Source: Acidobacteriota bacterium | Lineage (GTDB): Bacteria; Acidobacteriota; Blastocatellia; Pyrinomonadales; Pyrinomonadaceae | Direction: 5' to 3' | Assembly (NCBI GenBank): GCA_020201365.1 | Contig: JAIVGV010000415.1 | Span: 1-6,514 of the forward strand | DNA length: 6,514 nucleotides | Part shown: piece by piece, positions 1-5,381 of the stretch | Layout: the number at the start of each line of letters is the position of its first letter | How positions within the stretch are numbered: the first letter of the stretch is position 1 | Notes under the pieces: model-generated | Databases searched by the model: none | What the model was told of the DNA's origin: nothing | Seen by the model: only the letters and a program-made list of their open reading frames with translations | Program-made: the position numbers and the translations under genes

Positions 1-75
1 AGGGGTGAGGGATGAAAGGGAGGCTGATCGCGGCTCAGCTCTTCTTTTATCCCTCAGCCCTCAGCCCTCAGCCCT
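1..75. repeat. Heptamer-built inverted repeat A, cut by left edge
   Basis: The right part holds three perfect tandem copies of CTCAGCC (53-59, 60-66, 67-73) followed by CTT. The left arm (1-18) pairs without gaps with 44-61: 16 of 18 positions are complementary and one further position is a G-T wobble. The loop is 19-43. The left arm probably continues beyond the window, because bases 62-75 have no partner inside it. The element overlaps the 3' end of the patatin gene, whose stop codon (68-70) lies inside the third heptamer. The arm end GGATGAAAG (10-18) and loop motif CTGATCGC (24-31) recur in the element at 3964-4057. There is no T-run typical of an intrinsic terminator beside the stem. The structure is seen directly; its role is unknown. 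Confidence 0.75.
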
Positions 76-1243
76 TATCGAGGTGCGCGATCATCGCGTC
101 GTATCCGGCTCGGACGAGTGCCTGGAGGCGGGCGTCGGACATGCCGAACTCGGTCGTGCCGTAGCCCTTGGCGGGGAGGCGGCAGACGAACCGCTCGTGG
201 TCGTTGATGTAGCCCTTGTCGTTCGCCTGCATCATCGTGTCCATCAGGCGCATGACGCGCTGGGCGGTGCGGAGCTTGTCAACGATGTGCGTCGCCGCCT
301 CCGCGCCGCCCGAGCCCGGCACGTCGAGCGCCTCGTCTATGAGCAGTCCGAGGTTGCCCGCCTCGCCCGCGACCGTCTGCGCGCCCATCACGCCGGCGAC
401 CTCCGCGTCGCCCGCGGGCTCGTCAACGATGAGGCGGATGGGGAAGTTCGAGAGGACGCCGCCGTCAACGATGATGTTGCCCTTGCCCGGCTCGTCCGTC
501 TTCGGATCGTCGCGGTACGCGCCCCACTCCTCGCGCCAAGGCACCTCGCGCCACACGAAAGGGATGCTCATGGACATGCGCACGCCCCACGCGACCGGCA
601 ACTGCGGCGCGGTGCGGTGGTTGAGGACGAGCATCTCGTTGGCGGTCGTGTCGGTGGCGACGAGCGAGAGATCGGTCTGCGTCTTCCGGTTGAACTCGGC
701 GAAGGTGTCGGAACTCGTGACGCCGTTCCCCGACCGCGCGCCGATCTCGTCGAGCTTGCGGCGCAGCCAGTTCAGGAAGTTGTCGCCCGCAAACAGCCCG
801 CCGCACTCGACGAAGGAGAAGAGCTGCCGGTAGTGCGCGTCGTCGAGCATGGCGTTTAAGAGCTTGCGGTCGAACCACTCCCAGTTGGGCAGACCGGGCA
901 CGTGTATGCGGCGGAAGATTTCGGCGGTCACGCTCGCGTCGCGCATCTGTTGATCGAAGTCGGCAGACTTCGGCACGTCCATGAACGAGGAGAAGAGCGG
1001 GACGGGGTTGCCCTGCGCGTCCGTGATCTCGTTGCCCTCCGGGTCTTTCAGCTTCTCGTTGACGGCGGCGAGCATCGCGTCGGCGTCGTAGCCGGCGGCG
1101 AGCAGCGTCGCCGTGATCGCGCCCGCGCTCGTTCCGATGAGGCGGCGGTGCGTGTGCCCGCGCTCCTTCAAAGCACGCAGCGCGCCGACGAAGACCGAGC
1201 CCTTCGCGCCGCCGCCCTCGAAGACCATGTCGTAGAGTGCCAT
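68..1243 (-). CDS. Patatin-like phospholipase family protein
   Basis: This encodes a 391-residue protein of the bacterial patatin-like family, which hydrolyses acyl esters of lipids with a Ser-Asp dyad. The glycine-rich oxyanion loop GGGAKG is at residues 10-15. The nucleophile elbow GTSAG is at 37-41, with Ser39 as the predicted nucleophile. The DGG motif is at 260-262, with Asp260 as the predicted second catalytic residue. All three lie in family order and spacing, so the enzyme looks intact. No signal peptide is visible and the oxyanion motif starts at residue 10, so a cytosolic or membrane-peripheral enzyme is inferred. Residues of about 61-95 form a polar, Gly/Asp/Asn-rich insert between the elbow and the next conserved block. 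The ATG is fixed by AGGAGG seven bases upstream (1251-1256). The gene is transcribed away from acs. Its last codon and stop lie inside a heptamer repeat. The substrate (phospholipid, lysophospholipid or other ester) cannot be told from sequence. Confidence 0.93.
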   Translation of the reverse strand: MALYDMVFEGGGAKGSVFVGALRALKERGHTHRRLIGTSAGAITATLLAAGYDADAMLAAVNEKLKDPEGNEITDAQGNPVPLFSSFMDVPKSADFDQQMRDASVTAEIFRRIHVPGLPNWEWFDRKLLNAMLDDAHYRQLFSFVECGGLFAGDNFLNWLRRKLDEIGARSGNGVTSSDTFAEFNRKTQTDLSLVATDTTANEMLVLNHRTAPQLPVAWGVRMSMSIPFVWREVPWREEWGAYRDDPKTDEPGKGNIIVDGGVLSNFPIRLIVDEPAGDAEVAGVMGAQTVAGEAGNLGLLIDEALDVPGSGGAEAATHIVDKLRTAQRVMRLMDTMMQANDKGYINDHERFVCRLPAKGYGTTEFGMSDARLQALVRAGYDAMIAHLDKG

Positions 1244-1250
1244 CGTGAGT

Positions 1251-1256
1251 CCTCCT
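1251..1256 (-). promoter_or_regulatory. Ribosome binding site of the patatin gene
   Basis: On the minus strand this reads AGGAGG, a perfect Shine-Dalgarno core, seven bases before the ATG at 1243. It fixes the start codon. It also contrasts with the plus-strand genes of the window, none of which has a recognisable ribosome binding site. Confidence 0.85.
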
Positions 1257-1319
1257 GTGGATGGGTGAGTGTCCGACCGCCCGCCGCGCCGGGGACGGCT
1301 CGCTTAGAGTGCGCGCCAC

Positions 1320-1347
1320 ATTATTCGCGTCGCGCCCCGCGTGTCAA
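1320..1347 (-). promoter_or_regulatory. Sigma70-type promoter for the patatin gene
   Basis: On the minus strand a perfect -35 hexamer TTGACA (1347-1342) is followed after 16 bases by AATAAT (1325-1320), which matches the -10 consensus at five of six positions. This is the only AT-rich patch in an otherwise very GC-rich gap. Transcription would start near 1313, giving an untranslated leader of about 70 bases before the patatin ATG. The motif match is direct observation; activity is inferred. Confidence 0.55.
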
Positions 1348-1398
1348 CGGTTTTTGGCGCGCGGCGGGTCGCGCGTCTGTTGTGGCGGCGCGCGTTTC

Positions 1399-1418
1399 TG
1401 TGGTACATGAGAGCCACA
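1399..1418. promoter_or_regulatory. Dyad TGTGG-N10-CCACA upstream of acs
   Basis: Five-base arms TGTGG (1399-1403) and CCACA (1414-1418) form a perfect inverted repeat about 80 bases before the acs ATG. A second TGTGG lies at 1381-1385. It recalls the CRP/FNR-type operator TGTGA-N6-TCACA, and acs is a CRP target in Escherichia coli. Here, however, the spacer is 10 instead of 6 bases and the fifth base of the arm differs. A TGGTACAT string (1401-1408) within it could serve as a weak extended -10. It may be an operator, a promoter element or chance. The rest of the 1244-1495 gap shows nothing else recognisable apart from the patatin promoter and ribosome binding site. Confidence 0.25.
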
Positions 1419-1495
1419 CGAGCAGAGCCGTTTCGGAGCCGAGAGCCAGCCGCGCGGCGGCGAGAGTCAGTTTTCCGGGGGCGACTTTTCCGACC

Positions 1496-3454
1496 ATGTC
1501 CACTTCGACGACGAACATCGAATCGGTGCTTAACGAGCAGCGCGTCTTCCCGCCGCCCGCCGAGTTCTCCGCGCGCGCTCACATCAAGTCAATGGAGGAG
1601 TACGAGCGGCTACGCGAAGAGGCGGAGCGCGAGCCGGAGAAATTCTGGGCGCGCATGGCTGAGGAGATTCACTGGTTCCGCCGCTGGGACAAGGTTCTCG
1701 ACTGGCAGCCGCCGCACGCCCGGTGGTTCGTCGGCGCGACGACGAACATCTCTTACAACTGCCTCGACCGACACCTTTCGACCGAACGGCGCACGAAGAC
1801 CGCGCTGCTCTGGGAGGGCGAGCCGGGCGAGACGCGCGCGTTCACTTACGAGGAGCTGCACCGAGAGGTCTGCCGCTTCGCGAACGTGCTCAAAAAACTC
1901 GGCGTCGCGCGGGGCGATCGCGTCGCGCTCTACATGCCGCTCATCCCCGAGCTGGCGATCGCGATGCTCGCCTGCTCGCGCATCGGCGCGACGCACTCGG
2001 TCGTCTTCGGCGGCTTCTCGGCCGCCGCGCTCGTGGATCGCATCAACGACGCGGGGTGCCGCGCCGTCGTCACGGCGGACGGCGGATACCGTCGCGGCAC
2101 GGAGGTGAAGTTGAAAGCCGCCGTTGACGAGGCGCTGCGCGAGACGCCAACGGTTGAGTCGTGCGTCGTCGTCCGCCGGACGGGATCGCAGGTCGAGATG
2201 AAGGAAGGTCGCGATCAGTGGTGGCACGAGCTTGTCGAGACCGTCGGCGCCGACTGCCCGGCGGAAGAGTTGGACAGCGAGCACCCGCTCTTCATCCTCT
2301 ACACTTCGGGCACGACGGGCAAGCCCAAAGGCATCCTGCACACGACCGGCGGCTATCTGCTCTGGGCGCACCTGACGACGAAGTGGGTCTTCGATCTCAA
2401 GGACGAAGACGTTTACTGGTGCACGGCGGACATCGGCTGGGTCACGGGTCACTCCTACGTCGTTTACGGTCCGCTCTCGAACGGCGCGACATCAATCATG
2501 TACGAGGGCGCGCCGAACCACCCCGCGCCGGATCGCTTCTGGTCAATCGTCGAGCGCCACAAGGTCTCGATCTTCTACACCGCGCCGACCGCCATCCGCG
2601 CCTTCATCAAGTGGGGCGACGAGCACCCGCGCAGGCACGATCTCTCCAGCCTCCGACTTCTCGGCACGGTCGGCGAGCCCATCAACCCCGAAGCGTGGAT
2701 GTGGTACCGAGAGGTGATCGGCAAGGGTCGCTGCCCCGTCGTTGACACGTGGTGGCAGACGGAGACCGGCGGCATCATGATCTCGCCGCTCCCGGGCGCG
2801 ACGCCGACCAAACCCGGCTCCGCGACGAAACCCCTGCCCGGCGTCGCCGCCGACATCCTCACGCGCGACGGCGAGCCCGTCGCGGCGAACCTCGGCGGCT
2901 TCCTCGTCATCCGCCGCCCGTTCCCCTCGATGCTGCGCACGATCTGGGGCGACGACGAGCGTTACCGGCAGACCTACTTCGGCGAGATCGAGGGCGTTTA
3001 CTTCGCGGGCGACGGCGCGCGGCGCGACCGCGACGGCTATTTCTGGATCATGGGGCGCGTTGATGATGTCATCAACGTGAGCGGACACAGACTGGGCACG
3101 ATGGAGATCGAGAGCGCGCTCGTCTCGCACCCGGCGGTGGCGGAGGCGGCGGTCGTCGGTCGCCCCGACGAGCTTAAAGGGCAAGGCATCTTCGCCTTCG
3201 TCACGCTCGAAGGCACGCGCGAGCCTTCGGACGAGTTGAAGGAGCAACTGCGCGGGCACGTCGCCCGTGAGATCGGCGCGCTCGCCAGACCCGACGAGAT
3301 CAGGTTCTCGGACGCTCTGCCGAAGACCCGTTCGGGCAAGATCATGCGCCGACTGCTGCGCGAACTCGCCGCCAGCGGCGCCGTCAAGGGGGACGTGACC
3401 ACGCTCGAAGACTTCTCGGTCATCGAGAAACTCCGCGCGCAGGAGGAGGAATAA
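1496..3454 (+). CDS. acs: Acetyl-CoA synthetase (AMP-forming)
   Basis: This 652-residue enzyme converts acetate, ATP and CoA to acetyl-CoA, AMP and pyrophosphate through acetyl-AMP, in the cytosol. The length equals that of the E. coli enzyme. The N-terminal Acs domain (about 30-90) includes the NCLDRHL block. The phosphate-binding loop YTSGTTGKPKG is at 269-279 and the A5 motif WWQTETGG at 419-426. Trp420 matches the Trp that limits the acyl pocket to acetate in Salmonella Acs (W414), supporting acetate over longer acids. The ATP-ribose Asp506 is in GDGARR, the hinge region is GRVDD (520-524), and the C-terminal PKTRSGK has catalytic Lys615, the residue acetylated in Acs control. The frame stays open back to 902, but the family N-terminus and the antisense patatin gene argue for ATG 1496. 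No good Shine-Dalgarno precedes it; a GGGGG at 1477-1481 is too far away. An inverted repeat starts one base after the stop. Confidence 0.97.
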   Translation: MSTSTTNIESVLNEQRVFPPPAEFSARAHIKSMEEYERLREEAEREPEKFWARMAEEIHWFRRWDKVLDWQPPHARWFVGATTNISYNCLDRHLSTERRTKTALLWEGEPGETRAFTYEELHREVCRFANVLKKLGVARGDRVALYMPLIPELAIAMLACSRIGATHSVVFGGFSAAALVDRINDAGCRAVVTADGGYRRGTEVKLKAAVDEALRETPTVESCVVVRRTGSQVEMKEGRDQWWHELVETVGADCPAEELDSEHPLFILYTSGTTGKPKGILHTTGGYLLWAHLTTKWVFDLKDEDVYWCTADIGWVTGHSYVVYGPLSNGATSIMYEGAPNHPAPDRFWSIVERHKVSIFYTAPTAIRAFIKWGDEHPRRHDLSSLRLLGTVGEPINPEAWMWYREVIGKGRCPVVDTWWQTETGGIMISPLPGATPTKPGSATKPLPGVAADILTRDGEPVAANLGGFLVIRRPFPSMLRTIWGDDERYRQTYFGEIEGVYFAGDGARRDRDGYFWIMGRVDDVINVSGHRLGTMEIESALVSHPAVAEAAVVGRPDELKGQGIFAFVTLEGTREPSDELKEQLRGHVAREIGALARPDEIRFSDALPKTRSGKIMRRLLRELAASGAVKGDVTTLEDFSVIEKLRAQEEE

Positions 3455-3556
3455 AAGTGATGAGTACCGAGCACTGAGTGCTGAGCGAGAGACAGGCAGC
3501 ACGCAACAGTGCTTCCTGCCTTTCACTCAGTGCTCAGCGCTCGGTACTCAGTACTT
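3455..3556. repeat. Heptamer-built inverted repeat B (acs to PilZ-like gene)
   Basis: Two 48-base arms (3455-3502 and 3509-3556) face each other across a 6-base loop (3503-3508). They align without gaps: 39 of 48 positions are complementary and several mismatches are G-T wobbles. Part of the right arm reads as 7-base units, CTCAGTG CTCAGCG (3526-3539), then CTCGGTA CTCAGTA (3540-3553), then CTT. The left arm carries the complementary units. It starts directly after the acs stop codon and ends 10 bases before the next ATG, so it fills the gap. As RNA it would be a very stable hairpin. There is no trailing U-run, so a simple intrinsic terminator is not clear; protection of the acs mRNA 3' end or partial termination is possible. 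Confidence 0.85.
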
Positions 3557-3566
3557 CGAAATCGTT

Positions 3567-3959
3567 ATGGCTATCACGGAAAAGAGACTCGGGGAGCGGT
3601 ACGTCGCTTACTTTCCGGTGCGCGCGGAGTGGGACGACGAGGAGTCGGGCGAACATGTCGTCGCCGAGGGCGCGACGGAGAACGTCGGACCCGCGGGCAC
3701 GCTCGTGCATCTGCACAGGCTGCCGCGGGTGGGGAGCCGCGTGCGGCTCGCGGTGCTCGAAGAGGAAGAGGAGGCGGAGCAGGCGCGCAAGGTGCGCGTC
3801 GCGGCGGTGACGGAAGTCTTGCGCGTCGAGCGCAACCCCGTCCAGCCGCTCGCCGCGCTCCAGCTCGTCAACGCCGACGAGGAGTGGCGCGGCGTCGTCT
3901 ACGAGTCCGCCAAGACCTGGGAGCGCGACCACGCGCACTTCGAGCTGGACGAAGACTGA
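3567..3959 (+). CDS. PilZ-like domain protein, degenerate motif
   Basis: This is a 130-residue soluble protein without signal peptide or membrane segment. I read it as a divergent single PilZ domain. Arg7 and Arg11 form an RxxxR near the N-terminus. About 28 residues later NVGPAG (39-44) sits where PilZ proteins have (D/N)xSxxG, followed by a beta-strand-like TLVHL and the VGSRVRLAVL segment (55-64) typical of the barrel. PilZ domains bind cyclic di-GMP through RxxxR and DxSxxG; here the Ser is replaced by Gly, so binding is uncertain. An acidic run, five Glu at 65-69, falls in a predicted loop and the C-terminus is acidic. The ATG has no Shine-Dalgarno, and no other start exists nearby in frame. 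It lies between acs and an AI-2E-family gene in the same direction, but gaps of about 100 bases filled with hairpins leave co-transcription open. Confidence 0.7.
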   Translation: MAITEKRLGERYVAYFPVRAEWDDEESGEHVVAEGATENVGPAGTLVHLHRLPRVGSRVRLAVLEEEEEAEQARKVRVAAVTEVLRVERNPVQPLAALQLVNADEEWRGVVYESAKTWERDHAHFELDED

Positions 3960-3963
3960 AACT

Positions 3964-4057
3964 GCAAGCAGGGAGGCGGAAGGCGGAAGGATGAAAGCCT
4001 GATCGCTCAAGTCGTGGGGCTCTCTTTCCGCCTTCATCCTTCCTACTTCCTACTTGC
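3964..4057. repeat. Heptamer-built inverted repeat C overlapping a start region
   Basis: Arms of 34 bases (3964-3997 and 4024-4057) align without gaps, with 26 of 34 positions complementary, around a 26-base loop. The right arm reads in 7-base steps: TTCCGCC, TTCATCC, TTCCTAC, TTCCTAC, then TTGC (4026-4057). The left arm is purine-rich in matching steps. The arm end GGATGAAAG (3989-3997) and the loop motif CTGATCGC (3999-4006) are identical to those in the element at 1-75. The base of the right arm reaches the candidate start codons of the next gene (TTG 4054, GTG 4063). It starts five bases after the stop of the PilZ-like gene. Confidence 0.85.
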
Positions 4058-4062
4058 TTTTT

Positions 4063-5301
4063 GTGGCTGAGAAGATCGAGCGCAGCGAGGCGAAGGAGGT
4101 CGCCGCGGAAGCGGCGGCGTCGGCGGCTGGCACGGCGACGGAGGTCGCGGCGGCGTCCGCGAACTGGGCGCAGACGCGCGCGTTGCTGCGGCTGCTGCTC
4201 GTCGTGCTCGTGGTGGCGGCGCTCCTCTGGGCGCTCTACAAGTTGCAGGGTGTGCTGCTCCTGCTCATCCTCGCGATCTTCTTCGCGTACCTCATCGCGC
4301 CGCTCGTCGAGGTCGTGCACCGCCCGTTCGCGCTCGGCGGGCGGGAGCGGCAGATGCCGCGGGCGCTCGCCATCGGCGTCGTCTATCTCGCCATCTTCGG
4401 CTCGCTCGGCGTCGCCGTCTATCTGCTGCTGCCGCAGGCGGGCGAGCAGTTCACGCAGTTGGGGCAGCAAGCCCCGACCTACTACAAGAGCATCAAGGAG
4501 CAGACGCAGAGCGTCGAGCGGATCTTCCAGCAGCTGCCGCCGGGGCAGCGCGAGTGGCTCAAGGCGCGCGTGCTGGCCTCGCTCGACAGCGTGGGCGAGT
4601 ACGCGCGCGAGTCCGCCTTCACGACCGGGACGTTCCTGCTCGCGCACGCGCCCTGGCTCGTGCTCATCCCGATCCTCGCCTTCTTCCTCTTGAAAGACGC
4701 GGACAGCTTCCGCCAGTCCGCCTTGCAGATGCTCCCGCGCGGGCGGCTGCGCTGGCGCGGCGACGAGCTGTTCCAGGACATCAACTCGACGCTCGCCGCC
4801 TACATCCGCGCGCAACTGATCGCGTGCCTCATCATCGGACTGCTCTGCACGCTCGGCTTCATCATCTTGGGCGTGCCTTACGCGCTCGTGCTCGGGCTCG
4901 TCGCCGGGCTCTTCGAGTTCATCCCGCTCGCCGGACCGCTCGCCGTCGCCGTCATCGCGACCCTCGTCGCCAGCTTCCATTCGGGCGGGACTGCCGCCGG
5001 CGTCGTCCTCTTCCTCGTCGTGCTGCGCATCCTCCAGGACTACGTCTTCTACCCGCGCATCATCGGGCAGGGCATACACCTGCACCCGCTCGCCGTCATC
5101 TTCGCCATACTTTCGGGCGCGGAGCTGGCGGGCGTCGCCGGAATCTTCCTCGCCATCCCCGTCATCGCCGTCATCGCCGTCACCTACCGCCACTGGATGG
5201 AGCACCGCGGTCGCGACGAAGGACTGGTGGCGACACTACTCAAACCCGCAGACAAGACGACCGCCGCGCACCACAAGACGCGCACGAAACTGACTGCCTG
5301 A
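4063..5301 (+). CDS. AI-2E/PerM family membrane protein
   Basis: This is a 412-residue integral inner-membrane protein of the AI-2E transporter (PerM, UPF0118) family. Members are proposed exporters or permeases for small molecules, including autoinducer-2 (TqsA) and Na+/H+ antiport in some cases; the substrate here cannot be assigned. Hydrophobic segments lie at about 41-59, 64-85, 101-124, 192-210, 249-288 (two), 291-307, 312-327 and 356-376. A soluble stretch at about 125-190 is a usual family trait. The conserved block GLVAGLFEFIPLAGP is at 278-292, followed by DYVFYPRIIG. The first 37 residues are a low-complexity Ala/Glu-rich cytosolic extension and the C-terminal tail is basic. The start is uncertain: GTG 4063 is preferred, giving a plausible MAEKIERS, but TTG 4054 is possible. 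Neither has a Shine-Dalgarno, and both sit at the foot of a long hairpin. The gene converges with carA. Confidence 0.92.
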   Translation: MAEKIERSEAKEVAAEAAASAAGTATEVAAASANWAQTRALLRLLLVVLVVAALLWALYKLQGVLLLLILAIFFAYLIAPLVEVVHRPFALGGRERQMPRALAIGVVYLAIFGSLGVAVYLLLPQAGEQFTQLGQQAPTYYKSIKEQTQSVERIFQQLPPGQREWLKARVLASLDSVGEYARESAFTTGTFLLAHAPWLVLIPILAFFLLKDADSFRQSALQMLPRGRLRWRGDELFQDINSTLAAYIRAQLIACLIIGLLCTLGFIILGVPYALVLGLVAGLFEFIPLAGPLAVAVIATLVASFHSGGTAAGVVLFLVVLRILQDYVFYPRIIGQGIHLHPLAVIFAILSGAELAGVAGIFLAIPVIAVIAVTYRHWMEHRGRDEGLVATLLKPADKTTAAHHKTRTKLTA

Positions 5302-5302
5302 A

Positions 5303-5346
5303 CTTGGGGCGCTGCCCCGAGCTATCTTATCTCGCCCCTCCGGGGC
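5303..5346. terminator. Competing GC hairpins between convergent genes, likely shared terminator
   Basis: GGGGC (5306-5310) pairs with GCCCC (5314-5318) around GCT, extended by CTT/GAG to an eight-pair stem at 5303-5321. GCCCC (5334-5338) pairs with GGGGC (5342-5346) around TCC. Between them CGAG (5318-5321) and CTCG (5331-5334) form a third stem that excludes the full outer ones. The set begins one base after the AI-2E-family stop and precedes the carA stop on the other strand, as expected for a bidirectional terminator. There is no T-run on either strand, so intrinsic termination is not certain. Bases 5347-5381 show nothing further. Confidence 0.5.
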
Positions 5347-5381
5347 TTGCGCCTTCGCTCACGCGCGACGCCGTTTCCTGA

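Noticed and set aside
5..859. Plus-strand open frames opposite the patatin gene (5-859 and 216-833)
   Set aside because: The minus-strand patatin frame carries all catalytic motifs and a ribosome binding site; the plus frames show no motif and begin inside a repeat.
1399..1418. CRP binding site upstream of acs
   Set aside because: The spacer is 10 bases instead of 6 and the arms are TGTGG instead of TGTGA; kept only as an unassigned dyad.
902..1495. Possible 198-residue N-terminal extension of acs in the same open frame
   Set aside because: It lies antisense to the patatin gene and across a promoter-bearing gap. Its residues are Arg/Ala/Val-rich shadow sequence, and the family N-terminus is reached with ATG 1496 at exactly the usual length.
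2543..3526. Long minus-strand open frames opposite acs (also 1610-2452)
   Set aside because: These are antisense shadows of a gene with strong motifs. They have low-complexity Arg/Asp/Ala composition, no ribosome binding sites and no recognisable domains.
3455..3556. CRISPR-like or rRNA/tRNA-like repeat structure
   Set aside because: The 7-base units are contiguous with no spacers, no cas genes are near, and the fold is a single long hairpin without tRNA features.
3991..4002. Three-codon leader frame ATG AAA GCC TGA with an SD-like GGAAGG upstream
   Set aside because: It lies wholly within the repeat arm and loop. The purine-rich context follows from the repeat unit, so a real leader peptide cannot be supported from one sequence.
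1..4057. Insertion sequence or transposon ends
   Set aside because: The three inverted repeats do not flank a transposase, and no target-site duplications are evident around them.
3868..5205. 445-codon minus-strand open frame opposite the AI-2E-family gene
   Set aside because: It is extremely rich in Asp, Glu and Arg with no family signature, as expected for the antisense of a GC-rich membrane-protein gene. The plus-strand frame has clear family motifs.
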